Source: Hybos culiciformis (lineage: Eukaryota; Arthropoda; Insecta; Diptera; Hybotidae). From it: a stretch of 64,000 bases of DNA. Location of the stretch: NCBI GenBank assembly GCA_964007475.1, contig OZ023274.1, positions 72,985,303 to 73,049,302 of the forward strand, in the 5' to 3' direction. This document shows positions 14,901-29,900 of the stretch, one piece after another (within the stretch, counting starts at the first letter, position 1; each line of letters begins with the position of its first letter). Position numbers and translations under genes: made by a program. Below the pieces are notes generated by a model. The model saw nothing but the letters and a program-made list of their open reading frames with translations, did no database searches and was not told where the DNA came from.

Positions 14901-17900
14901 CAAAGTTAGATTGAACTGTGCCCAATAATAAAATAACAAGGGATTTTTGAAGAAATAAATAGGAAAAATCTAAAGTTTTAGTAAGTTTGATTAATACTAA
15001 TAAAATACACTTTTGTTTCCGGGTAATTAAAATAATAACCTAATTCTACTTTAGATACTAGAATCGAAACTTATTTTATATTATATTGCTTTACCAAAGT
15101 TGGGTCCAGACAAAGATCTAAAAACTTCACTGAAATCTAATGTAGAAAATAAGAAGATTTTACTTTATTCACTTTTTACGTTATATTTTTGTAAGTTTTA
15201 TCGTAACTTTTGCGACAACATCTTTAATATAATGACGCGTCGTTCAAAACATTTATAAACCTAGAATTTAAAACTGCAATTATGATATTGAAAAATTATG
15301 TAAAAAGGTAAAAAAAAAAATCATACTCTACGAAATAACCTTATTCAAGAATTTCTTTGAAATGATTAAGGGATTTTTATTTATTTACTTTTTTTCTTAA
15401 CCTAACCTAAATCATGTATATTTGGTCCTTAATCTTAAATGAATTATTCTAATATTTACATCAAAATGAAAATATTTTAGTAAAAAAAAAATTTATTTTT
15501 TATTTTTGGTAAAATTTTTAATAAAAATGAATGAAAAAAAAACTATAACGAAAATTCTATTAGACCCACTACTCTGTATAATAAAAATATCCTTTCGAAT
15601 ATTAAATGTTTTCAAAAATATATAATATTATTATATAATACATGTACATATACACTACATTTTGAATGCCATGGGCTTATTTTAGAACTCTATAATTTTT
15701 TTCTATTTTTGTAATATACTATACATATAATATACTTACACCTAACGTTATTTAACTCGAAAATTCAAAAAAAAAAGTCTATAAAATTAATTACTTAAGT
15801 ATAATTTCAGTTTTGTAAACTTTAAAGTCCCAACTTTTTAACATAAAGCAGTAGTCATTAACATAATGGCTACGATGACTTTAAAAACATGGCCTTTTCT
15901 TATTTGTAAAAAGTTATGTAGTTTAGAATGATTATAGTTAAAGTTTGATTCAATGGCGTAAAACTTATATTTCTAATTCGAAATTTGTTATAATTCCGTT
16001 TAAAATATGTTTAATAATTTTAACTTTTTTATGAATAATATACCTACATATAAATTGATTCCTTTTTACTTGAAACTGTTTTGTGTAAGTTATAGCCGTT
16101 TAAACAGGAAACAGAAGTATTTCCGACTTTTTATGTTAATTTCTGTAAATTTTTATTATTAATCAAAACTGAAAAAACTTATACGCTAGACTAGACTATT
16201 ATTATTTGTTATGTATTCCTTCAATGAAAATTAATATTCTTACAAGCAACTCTAGTTTCACACAAAATAATTTTTCCAGAGAAAAGGAAATCATTTTAGA
16301 AAAAATCTTTGATGAAATTCAACATCAAATAAATTCAAATCATACACAATCATAAAAAAATTTTTTTTGGAAAAGAAGTGAATGCAGCAGAGTTTATAAC
16401 ATTATATGAATATTTAAATTTTTAAATTTTTATCATAATAAAGAAATCTGAAATTTCTCAATATACTAATTTTTAACAAACTGAATATTATGAATCTGAA
16501 AACAAATTCACTGAGATATTAATTAAAAAAATTTTAAGCAGACAAAGTTATTGTGAAAAATACAATATGTGATTATCATGTTAATAATTTCTTCAATGAA
16601 ATAACTTCAGTGATCTATTATAATCAATTGAGACCAAACTATAAACATAATCATGCGATTCCATTTTAATTTTTTATTTATTAATTATGATATAATTTTT
16701 CATAATGCATAATTAATCAGAAATCAGATCTGCATGATAAATTGGTTTCTAATTAATTACTTGTAATATTATAATGTGTTGTATACATAATGTCTACTAT
16801 TTTCTATATCCCTCGAATATAATTACCAGAGACCGGAAGTTCATGCTCTTAAAAACGTTAAAATATGCATGCTCTTATGCTCTTAAAACCTAACAAATAT
16901 GCTCTTAAAACTTAACAAATATGCTCTTAAATATGCACTATAATACATTATTTATCTGATAAATTGCAATTAGAAACAATTATATATTTTCTTCTTTGAA
17001 ATTCATTCTTCGATCATTGAAAATTTGTAAAACCATCTATTAGAAAATGGTGTAGTTAAAACATTCTTTTAAAAAAATGTTAACATGAAGAAATCCTTAA
17101 TTTTTTTTTTTTTTTATTTGTTCAAAAAATGCAAATACAGGCATTTATAAGGTAAATATGCAATTATATGCATTTATTGGAGAAATATGCAAATATATGC
17201 TCTAACAAATCGATGCCATTTTTCTTAAAAATTTTTGATTCGCACAGATATTTACTTCATTTTCGTTTAGAGTTATCAGAAAAAAACATGTATTTGCATG
17301 AACTTCCGGTCTCTGATAATTACCAAGAATAAAATTATTATTTAAATTCCAATTTAAAAAACTTTTCTCTATTAGATTGCTTTAATCACAGGACTAGAAC
17401 TATGGAAAAACACTTTCTAATTAGCTATAAAAAAAAAAAAATTTGGATAGAAAGGGTGGAAGTACGTCGCAATATTTTATTGAATTTTATTCATACAAAT
17501 AAGACTAGTTAGCCGATAAAACTGTGACTCATAAAATCTTAGCGAAGATTAATTTAAATTTTTTTTTTGCAAGAAATTAAAAAACTTTGAAAATAAGACA
17601 CACATATAACACATAATAATATATTTTTAAAATTATAATAATGTAATTGAAATAACAAATCGATTTTTTATTTTTGGTTCAACATTTTTTCATTTATATA
17701 TATACGTATATATATGTATATATATAATTTTAAGTTTTTTTTTTTTTTTAAGTTTTTTATTTATTTAGCTTTAATTTTTACAATTTGTAGAATATAATAA
17801 GTTTTAATGACTCATATTTTTCTTCACGTTCAATAAGGTGCTTACATGTATCACATTTTAAATTTTGTATCAATTTATTTTCACTCCAACCAGTCATGTA

Positions 17901-20900
17901 TTTGATAGCATCAAAATATGAGTTATCAATATAGATATTTTTCAGTCTTGGTTCCAAGAAATACTCATCAGTTATATTTTTATTTACTACTACATTTAAT
18001 GATTTGTGCCTATATGGCACTGTTAAAATTTTTGGTGGATTTAATTCTTTAACTTCTTTAACTTTAACTTTTTTTCTTCTACATAAAATTTGAAAATTTC
18101 AATAAAATTTGGCATTGCAATAATAAATGCCTTAAATCCAGTTTGATTTCGCGAAACAATTAATTTTTGACTTAGAAAATTTAGATTTCCATGATTTATT
18201 TACCATTATGTTCAAATAACATTTAAAAATAACGAGAGCCATATTTTCTGCGGTTGGCGCGGCGCGAAGAACGGCGCGAATAACGGCGCGATGAGCGAGT
18301 CATTAATTGTAAGCAATTAAATAACATAGTCGGCTGTATATTTTAATAAATTGAAGCTTACATATACCCTTTCTAGACAAATAAAAAATTTTTTTTTTAG
18401 TTTTTTTTTTTTCATTCACAACAACAATTTCAATACATTTTTCCTAGAAGTGTTTTTCCATATATATATATAATTCTAGTTCCTATGGCTTTAATTAATT
18501 AATTTTAAACACAATGATAATTTCTAGGAAAAATTTCCAGTAAATTATCATGATTATATTATTCTGGAGAGTATTATACGCACTCTGATCGGATATAGCA
18601 TATAATTATATATATAATACTGAAATATGAACATAATAATAATATGTATATCCAATTGGACTACAGTTTCTTTTATTATTATATTAAAACATAATATAAA
18701 TTGTATATGCAACTGTTTGTTTGAAAAATTCAATTCATTGAATTTGAAAAAAATTTGATTTCTTCTCAATTAGGTATGGTTTTATGACGTTGAAAAAAAA
18801 TTGGTTTTTCCATATTTTTTTCATCACAGTTCTAAGAATATTTTCTTTTATTTATACCTTTGGCAAATTGATTTTTAAATTTAATTCCATTTTAAAAAAA
18901 AAAAATTTAATCGATAAAATAAAAATTATGTGCATTTCTATTTTGTACTGCACTTTTTGATTCTAAATATTTAAAATTAAATTCTGCTACATCAAATAAT
19001 TGAATATATTAAGTATATATTATATAAAAAAAAGTGAGAAACTCCTTGCACGGTTCATTTGAATATGCTTTCATTAAATGAAAATTATTCAATTGAAATT
19101 TTGATTTGAGAACCAAATGCAAATTCAAATAAATGCTGGCTTAAATACAAAATTCCATCTGTCATCGCATATGAAATGACATTAAAGAATATGGTATTAA
19201 TTGAATTTTCCATTTGAAAACAAAATGCCACAAAAAAAACAAAAACAATGAAAATATTTATAAAATTTTAACAAAATTTTAGAAGAGGAATATTGCCATT
19301 AGGAAAATGCAATCATAATACAATCAACTGTTAGATTTTCAGGAAAAAAAAATTGAAAAAAAAAATAAATATAGCAGAATAGTATATTTGATAAATCAGC
19401 AAGAATTGATAAGAAATTTTTTTTATCACAAAAACTAACATTTATGTTTTAAAAATATCGGAGCAAAAACTTGTTGACCAGAAAAACTGATAGTAAGAAC
19501 TTGTTTAAATTATTTTTAAGATATTTCAATTGACAAACAAAACAAAGTTGAAAAAGAATAATTTTGACATTATTTTGTCAACACAAATATCGATTAACTT
19601 TTTTTTGAATACGGATTTATTGAAAATAAAAACTCTTATGTGGAATAAACAATATTATTATAAAATAATTGTCCTTGCAAAATTTTCTTCATGATGACAA
19701 TGGAATCAATTGCAAGCTATATTATTAAAATTATTAAAGGTATATTAACTCTAAGAAATAGTTTCTGTTTTAGCTTTTCGACGTCAGCTAGATCAGACAT
19801 CAGACCAAATACTATTAGAATGCAAATAGATTTGAGGTAGATAGAACTGACTATGGTTTATCGTATTAAATGACCATTATTTATAAAGACTTATAAACTC
19901 TAATACTATATACGGACCTTTGTTAAATACTTACACCTCTTACTGTACCCAAAACTATATAATGTCATGCTGTGCACATTTCATAGAATCTCACAAAATG
20001 TGACAAACAAAAGTCTTTAAACAGTACAGGCTTGGCAATATGTAAAGATTTGAAAACCTGAGTTTTGTATACAATATAAGAGCTTAATTTAATTTTTTTA
20101 CAACTCCCTGTGTCCTTAGAATTTATATTGTCAATGCACTAATAAAAACTATATGATTTTCTATGACAATTTATTATAGAAAAGAAATTAAAAAAAAATT
20201 TATTACAATTTTTCGAGGTAATGGGAAGATGCAGTATCTTCAGACAATAATTGGAACACTATCCCTAAATATATATTTATTCCCTTTGTAATAAATATAC
20301 ATAAATATTAAATTTCATATTTATGTTCAGTTTTTTTGTTTTTTTTTTTTATTTTCTAAAATACCTAAAAGTCTTATAAAATTTCATAAACTCAAAATAA
20401 AACACTATATTTTACAAATTTATTATTTTCGCTTTTATTTTATTTTTTTTAATTTAAAAAGAAAAAAAAAACCTGCAGGATTTTTAAAATGCGATTCGGA
20501 ACCTATAAATGTTTCCTTTTTCTATGAAGAAAAAAATATATATATTTATTTCAAATTTTTTTTTGGATTATATCTTGAATTTATTTTATTTTTTTTTTTC
20601 TGTGCAAAAAAAATCTTTTAAACATTTTTTTTTTCTTGCTGTTCTTATTTAATAAAAATAAAAATTTCTATATAATTTCTATGGTTCAGCAATATAAAAT
20701 ATTTATAGAATTTCTATTATATGTATAGGAATGAAAAAAAATCTGCCATGGAAAGGTAAAATAGTTCTAATTTGCCGCCTATATGGATTTATTATATCTA
20801 ACTATTATTTTAACTGAAATCGAAGCTAAATTGATTCAATTGACAGACTTTGACGAAAAAAAGGGTAATTGGATTTTTTTTTAAAGAAGCATTTGCGACA

Positions 20901-23900
20901 TTCAAAGAGTTATGATGACTGATGAATTTAAATTTATGTTAAAATCTTGATTATAAAAAACAATGAATCAAAAACTTCGAAATTAGTTTACGGTTAACAT
21001 TTTTTTTAATATATCCCTTTGGCTCTTTTTTATCTTGTTACGGCATATTATGTATTTATTTTTAGTGTTATAACATGAGCCAAGATGATATTTTAATCTA
21101 TTTAGCTTTTACATGAAAACATATGTATAGTAAATATATAGAATTAAAAAATGCATAAGAAAAATCAATAAAAAAAATATTTTTTTTCAATCAAATAACT
21201 ATTATACTTAATAATCAAAATAATGTATGTAATATGTACTCACCACATAACATTGAAATAAGTATTTTTGACTGGATAAATTTAAAGCATAATTTTATAT
21301 CACTTCGATAATATATTAATTTCTGTTCGACAATTGCGATAGTTTTGGATTGTTCGATTTAAAGATATATATCGTCTGCTGAGAAATGAAACAACGTATG
21401 TTATTTATACGTCGTTATTAGATAATAGCACCATTCGATTCCTCGTACTCGATTTTATATGTATTTATAAGTACAACTACTTTGCAATATTCTTAATGTT
21501 GATTAAAATGTGTTTTTTAGATGAAAATTTTATGTTACTGGATATTTTTCCATATGTTTTTTTAAATTTTCAAATCTTTAAACTCAAATTACTCGAAACT
21601 ATACTTTTCATTATACGTTGTTTCATTTCTGAGCAGACGATATGTACTACTTACTATATACATTTTTGTGGGATCACATTATTCAAAAATCATATATTAT
21701 ATATAAAATATATTATTCAAAAATCAGATGGCTTCCTTGTATTTTTAACATTAAAATTATCTTGTTTCTCACTATACAAATTATTATGCAGTTTTATGTT
21801 AATTATTTTTTCAGTTAATTAAATATAAAAAAGTTTTTGGGGTATACAAGATTCTTTGTACTCTTATACAAAAGAAAAGCTTAAGTTTTCTACCCCATAC
21901 CTACCTTGCACTCGGCTGGAATAAATTTTGTTTTATGTGGTATATATAGTTCGTTTAAAAATATTTATAAAATGCAGATTCACGTTGAAAGCTCGATAAC
22001 TTTAAGAAGTTGTACAACTTCATAAATTTAAAGTTTAATAAATATATACTTATAATAAAAAAACTAAATGAATTAAAAAAAATATAACTAAAAGACAATA
22101 GAATAGAACTGAGCAAATTATGATATTAGCCAACTTTTTCTGATATTCAATAATTTTTGAGCAGAAATATCAGAAACTAAGCAAATATGAGGGAACAGCA
22201 TTAGAAACTTGCATACGTTCATTAAGAAAATATTTTATCATTAGAAGTTAGTTTTCTTAAATTTTTATAACTTTCGACCCAAATATCTTTTAACTCGAAC
22301 AAGAGTAGTTAAGACAAAAACACTCGAACTTTGAAGTAAAATACACTTTATTTTTTCTCTAACAGAAAACTACAAAGTAATATCAATGATTTTTTTTCTT
22401 TACGATGTATACTCTTACAAATACTATACTATGTAATATGTATACTTAAAAACATAATAGTAGTTTCATTATACAAAAAAAAAGAAAAAATGTAAAGAAT
22501 AATTTTTAGAGTAAAAAAAAAGGATTTAGGGCAAAAATGTTGGTGCATTTATTGAATTTCATGCATAAAAATGCGGAAATGAAAAACATTCTTTTTATAA
22601 TAAATTCTGTAATACCTTCATTTCTTTTTACCATTTTATATAACTTTACAGTTTTTGTAAAAAAAAAAAAGTAAAATTAAGATGCAGTAAACTTTTTTAT
22701 AAAATTTTTAGGGTTGCAATAAATTTTTGAAAATATCAGAAACCAAACCAAATAACAAACAATTTGTTAGCAACACTAGTAATTTATAGACACTTCATTT
22801 AATGTGTCCGACGTTGGACTTAAGATTTCTAGATCTACAAATTTCTTGTTTCTTAATTCATTCTCTTAAATTATGCCCAAAGTCAGTAGAATAGTTCACT
22901 AAAGGCTAATCACCAGTATGAATGAAAAACTAAAATATTCGAAACAAGCAAAACACAGGCCTCGGATTCTAAGTTGTGAAGAAATTGAGACATTAGCGAA
23001 AGATAGGACGATATGGAGGAATTATGTACGCGCCCCCTATGTTCCCTAGAGGTTTAAGGAAAAAAAAAAACAATTAAATCCGATTTTATCAATCATTTAC
23101 TTTTTGTTGCCCATAGCATGTATTTTGATTTATATATCGTCCAGTTGACCATACCCTGGGATGAAGAAATTACATGGATTATTATTTTTATATAAAACAT
23201 ATATTTTTGGCTTAATTTGATGATTTGTTATACTTTGGCTTGTCTTGTATAATATAAAAGAAAGATATTGAATTAAATTTTTTCTTCTTTTTAATGAAAA
23301 AAATAAAATAAAATTAAATAAAAATGTAAAGTAGTTTTCTTTCTATTCATTTATTTTTTTGTTATTTTTTCACAGGAGCTTTTGCGAAATTTGATTTCCT
23401 TCCTGTTTAAAAAAAAGGAAAAAAATTGGAAAATATTTTCTTTCTTTAACAAATCAAACAATTTTTTTTTTCCCCCTTCTTTTTTTTTTTTATTAAAAAT
23501 ATTAAAATATTATGTTTCAAATTCTTCTTTGATGAATATTATATATTTATATATGTACATTAAAATGCATAAATTATACATTATTTTCACTTAAAGCTTT
23601 TATTTATTTTCCTTTTCACTTAAGGTTACATATGACCTTATTCATGAAATGATCAGTTGTTTGTTAATGGTTGTGTAAACGATAATATATTGTTTAACGA
23701 ATGTGTGGAAACATAAGTGTATATTCTAGTTTAAATCGAAATGAAGAAAATTATATAGGGTAGGATAAGAATAAATGGGAGAACAATAAATATGATTGAT
23801 GTTTCTGCAATCTTCATTCTTTTAATATGTAATTAATAATATTCATCATAATCACAATATTTTTTAAGAAATATTTAAGTATAGTATATAGAACTGGCTA

Positions 23901-26900
23901 ATTAACCCAGTTGCTCACCCTACATAAATAAATTGATTCCGATTAACTATATATGTACTTCATTTATAGAAATATCCAACAAATATTTACAAAGGTTATC
24001 CAGTGTATCTTCGTATAAATTTCTGATTCATTTAATTTTCAATTATATTCATCGAAAGAAAAAATTAATAAATATTCCTTAGAAATAAATTGTACAAAAT
24101 GTCGAATTGGAAAAAAAGAAAGAATTATGCACAATAAATAATTCAGAAATTTGTAATAAATTCGTTGACTAGAATATTGTTATGGTAAAGATTGTATTGA
24201 TTTAAAAATGCTAAAATATAAAGAATGCACAAAATGGAACACTGAAACTTTTGAATTAATTATTAACAATCGGTTATGCATGATTCAGATGAGCTTAATT
24301 CTCAAAATTTACTCATTTGTATTGTTCTTGAGAGTTTTTCTCAACGGGTCCTTCAAAAACTTAAGATGGAAGTTTTTTAATTTAGTTTGTAGAAATGTAG
24401 TGAAGTATTCAAGCTGTTTGAAGACCAATAAAAAGTCAACTCCTCTACTATAGTACATGCTTAATTTGTAGAATAAAACATATATATATATATACATATT
24501 TATCAATATCTTCCATTTTACAAGAAATATTCTTTGTTCAGAAATTTATATCTATTTCTCATAAATTAATTGAGTTGCTTATCCTTTTATGTATAGCAGC
24601 AAATTTATAGAAAAAATATTTTTGTTAGTCAGATCAACACCGAATTTAATTAATAACAAACCTTGTAAATTAACTTTTTCTCACAATTCTTCGCCCTTTT
24701 TCAAATAATAACTTCTTTCGCTGATATTATTAAATTAAATAACCTAATCTTTATTCATTATTATTATTTGAATACATTTTACACAACCATTTATGACAAC
24801 AATTCAACGGCAAAATTATGTTTTAATCTATTATATTTAACATTATATATAATCTGCAGTGAAATCAGTGAAAATGTTTTCTACGTATAATTTCTTCTTG
24901 ATTTTTGTACAAAATTTAAATTTTAATAATGCAACAAAATAATCAGTTTGTATACATATAAACAGCAAAATTTCAAACAAACCAACTCTAAACTCCCTTC
25001 ACATTGTTTAAAACTTAAAAGTAATATGAAGTTTTTCAACCCAAGAATTTTTATTTTATTTTTTTAAATTATGATTTTGGTTTATATTTTTAACACCGCA
25101 GCTAATTGAAAAGAAAAACCAAACGAAAGATGGAAAAAAAAATTACTGAAGTTTCAAAAGAAAAATATAATGGTTTTCTTTCTTTTTTTTGTTTTCTCTT
25201 TTATTAAATATAAAATATAAATTTTGTTTCATTTTCCATTTAAAAGCTAAAAGTTGCAATATTTATAAAAGAAAAAAAAAATTTAAAAATATCTTCATTT
25301 TTTTTTTTGTTATAAAATATTTAAATTCAAATTATTTTTGTGTGGGAATGTTTTGCATATTTTTATAAAAAAAAGAAGAAAATTTTCTTTCCTGAAATTT
25401 TTATTTATATATTTTTTTATTATATTTTGTTTTTCCATTCCTTAAATAAAAAAAAAAAAACAGAAACAAAAAAAAAAAGTATGGGAATTATTTTTTGAAT
25501 TTTTTATGCAGGATTAATTTTTTTTTTCCTTTTTTTTTCTCAGAAAAATTTTTCTTGTTTTGTTATATATACATATATACGTAAGAAAATTGCATAAAAA
25601 ACGTAAAGATTTTCAAATTGAATTTTCATCTTACATTTCCAACTAAAAAAAATTCTTAGAATTTTATTCTCACCTAAAAAAAAGAAAAAAAAAGAGGAAA
25701 ATTCTAAAAAATATGGAATTTTTTTTAAGAAAATGGTTAACATTTTTCTATTTAAAAATGTTTCAATTTATTCATAAAGTCATAATAAATATATATATAT
25801 ATATGAATTAAATATACAATGACTGGTTGGTAAGACCATATACTCTTAAAAATTTAAGAAATGTCATATCTTTTTATGGAACCAAACTACTCTACACTCT
25901 TTATATATAATTTAATTAAAAGAAAAAAATATCACATTATTAAATAATTAGTTTTCAAAAAAAAAAATTAAATATTAGACACTCTTTCAGGAGGTTCAAA
26001 AATCGGATGAAGACTGAGCGCACATCCGTAAAAAAAAACCGTAAAATATTTTTCCTCAATTTTTTTTTTTTTTTTTTTTTTCTAAAAATGCGGGTGAATT
26101 TATCACGCGGGATGAGTTTTCATCAGACTCATGAACTGTGATGACAGAAAATTTACGTGTTTACAGTGCAAGAGTCGGTTGAAGACTGATCGCGTACCCG
26201 TATTTATAGAAAAAAAAAAATTCAAAAAACAAAAACCGGAAAATATTTTTTCCCTATTTTTTTATCTTTTGTTTCAATAAACCATTGGCTTTGCCGATAC
26301 TGAAAAGCATTATTTCCACGGAAGCTCTCCATATTTCAAACTAATACCACTATTTTTTTCTCATAAATTTCTTTTTTATAGTTATTATAAAAAATAAATA
26401 TAAATAAATACAAACTTTAATTAAAATCAAAATACAAATTAAATTCAGATAATTTGCAATTTTGTTCTAGTTTATATAAATAATATTCTCTTCATTTTAT
26501 CTATAAAGAAAGTTTCAAGAAAATAAATAATTTCTTTGTACAAGTTATTTGAAAATAAAACTATAAATAATATAGAACAAGCGAAGCATCTAGTAACTTC
26601 GAACAAGTCAACGATAAATGTGTGTGAACTTTTCAGCGAATAAATAGATAGAAATTTATTAAAATGTTAAATTCTCAATTTTTTCGGTTCATTATTCTAA
26701 AAGCAATCGTTTTATGTTGTTATATTTTTAAAAAAATTACCCATTTTGAGGCCTAAGCAAGGCCTTAAGAAGCTTCCTTGAGGTACCCCCGTTGTCACTA
26801 GTTTGTATCCACTTACTCCATTATAGCTTCGAATTGATCAATTTGTACAACCTCTGATTCCCGCATGTGTATGCTTACGCTATATTATATATAAGACAGA

Positions 26901-29900
26901 CTAATATTTTGTATCGCAAATTTATTTCAGACTACGGTTCTTTATGATGTCTCATTGCAATTATTTTCATCTTTTAACAATACTACCGTGTATCATGTCG
27001 TATACATTATAATATATGACAGATTGTGTAGCGTGTTTATGTTTTTTTTTGCATTTAATATTCCTCAAGGCTTTACTTAAGCTTTTTGTTGAATTTAGAT
27101 TTTATTGAAATAAATAATTTTAATTAAATAAAATAAATGAAATTTTAAACATAGAATAATGAAGCACGTTTTTGTATTAAAATATTATTTTAAATAAATA
27201 AAGTGCAGAATTGCAGCAACAAAATTGTAGCACAAAAAAGTCTTCTTATATACCGATGATGCTTCCTTATTTTATTCTTATAGCAAATTATAAAGCATTG
27301 ATGGAATTACACCAAGGTCCCCAGATAAAAAGAAACTAATCTTAATGGTTATGGTTGGTTAAATCTAATACCAACATAGCATGTAACAACGCCTGATATG
27401 AAATAAAAAAATTAAAGTTCCCTTTCTGACTTACGGTTATTATAGCACCTTGCACCACAAAATAAATTAAATTTTAACTCTTTCAATTGTTAACACTTTG
27501 AAAAAAATAAACTTTGTTTCACGCGTATAGTTTGTAATTTTCATAAGACACAGAATGAAATAAGATTTTCTACATTCTAAATGAAAAAAACAAATTAAAA
27601 TTCGAAAATTAGTTGAATAAATTCTGCTAATGAAATTTTAATTTTTATATCTGAATTCTAAATCAAAACATTAATATCTTGAATATACTTAAATAATTAA
27701 TGTTTGAAATAAGCAAAAGATGTATTAAATTACTTATATTATATATTTCTGAGAACTATAATAATATAATACAAGATTTTTCAATCATCTGGCATTAAAT
27801 ATGAATGATTGAATAGTCTTATTTAACCAAGTATTAAATTAAATTAAAGAAGCTCAAAACATTATAATTTAATTTATCGTATCGTAAAATTGAAACAAAG
27901 TGTTTTATAATAATTTTCTAAATTAAAATTTTCATTAGCAAAATTTATTCATAACTAATAGGCTTGAAAACTTTCCCATTTTTTTTTTTTCTAATTATAT
28001 TTTTTTTTAATATCTTTTCTGAAAAAACAAAAAAATTAATCAATATTATTATTAGTTGTTAAGTTCAATTCATTTTGAATTTAATGAAATAATTAAAAAT
28101 ATTCTAAATTTCATAATTTTTTATATAACTTCGGTTCGCTTTTAATTTTAGAAAACTCTTTTTTGTGCTAATATTCTTTTTTTCTTTTTTGTTTCAAATC
28201 AACATTATTATTATAATTTTTAAATTATATTCTAATAATAATTCAAAAATAAATTTTCCAAAATAAAAAAAAAAAAACTAAAAAAAAAAACAGAACAATA
28301 ATGATTTATTATTCGTATGTTTTCCGGTTTTCCCACACATTTGAGCGCACATAAAATTAAAATTGTGTTAAATGTTCAACACTTTTAAAACGCAATTTGA
28401 ATAAATTAAATCAGTAAATAATAATAAATGTAATGTACAGCATTATATATTATGTACATATTATATAATATAGTAAAAAAAAAAAACTTTAAAATTTATG
28501 AGAATAAAAAATGAATTTTATAAAATTTATATCTTTGCATAATATTGGTCTGTAATAATATCCTGCAATTGAAATTTTATATACATATATAATTATATAT
28601 AAATAACTATTTAGTAATAATTTATTGCATAGTAAAGGGTTAGAATATAATACATATTAAAAATAAGAAAAAAATAAACATTAATTTTTTTTGTACTATC
28701 TAGGATCGACGGATAATTTAATGTCAAAAATTATAAGTCAAAACTAAATATATTTTTTTGTTCTTTTAGACATTGTAATTTATAATTTCACATTAAATTA
28801 TACTGCAACTTCAATAGAAACGGAAAAATTGCGTTAGAATAGTTGTGGAAATGTTCAAATTACAAAAAATAAGGTGTGATACTAAAAACTTTCTTTTTAT
28901 TTTTTTTTTTATTCAGTAAGGTTTCATAATAAAATAAATTCATTAAAAATTATTATTAAAGACTTGTAGAAGCATTGAACCCATTGTGTGTGTGGGATGT
29001 AAGCCCACAAATAATTAATATTTTATGATTAATTTAAATGAGAAAATATGAATATTAAATAAAACCTAAAAATTTAACTTTAATGTTTTAACTAAAATAA
29101 AAATAAAAAATTAAATTGTGGCAGTCTCTTAAATTATCAGAATTAAACTTGATGGAATCATAAATTCCATAACGCATATTTTCATTCTAATATTTAGAGG
29201 TGATTGTTATAGGTATTATTTTGTACTGTTAGCTTCCAACGAAACATTGACCTTACAAAAGTTTTTATTGGAACTATATTTTGTGCTACTATTATAATAT
29301 AATATCCAAAAGAATGAAAACACAATAATTGATTCTGTTCTGGTCATTCCTTCACTGAAATTTAGAAAAGTGAAATTTGTTTTTAAAGGAATCCAATATT
29401 AAATCCCCATATACGAGGAAAAATTGTATCCATCACAACAATATATTATTGATTTTTAAATAGGTACTTAAATTGTATAGAATTTCAACAAATAAATTTG
29501 AATATTGAGAGAAATTGGTTTTTGATGGATAAAATATAGTATGTATATATAATTATATGTTATACATGTATAAATGTACAATTTCAAAAGAAAAACATAA
29601 TTTATGAATGAGAATGGCACCTAAAAGATTTAAAGCGAAATGTTATTAATTTTCTTTCAATAATATAAAATAAATCTGTCAATTAAAAATATTGTTTCAT
29701 TAAAATGAAATAATATTTAAAATTAGATTTTATAATAGTGATTTGCACTGGTCAATATTAAACATACTATCTATATTGACTGTTTTTGATTTCTAAGATA
29801 TTTTTCTAAGAAATATAAATGTATCGTGTGTTTTTCTACATTAATTCCACATAAAGTAATTTATTTATAATTGCAGTGTTCATATGAGTTCTTCTTATTG

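Noticed and set aside
21496..21822. 108-codon plus-strand frame
   Set aside because: It overlaps the inverted repeat, is rich in Phe, Leu and Ile as expected from AT-rich DNA, and has no recognisable motif.
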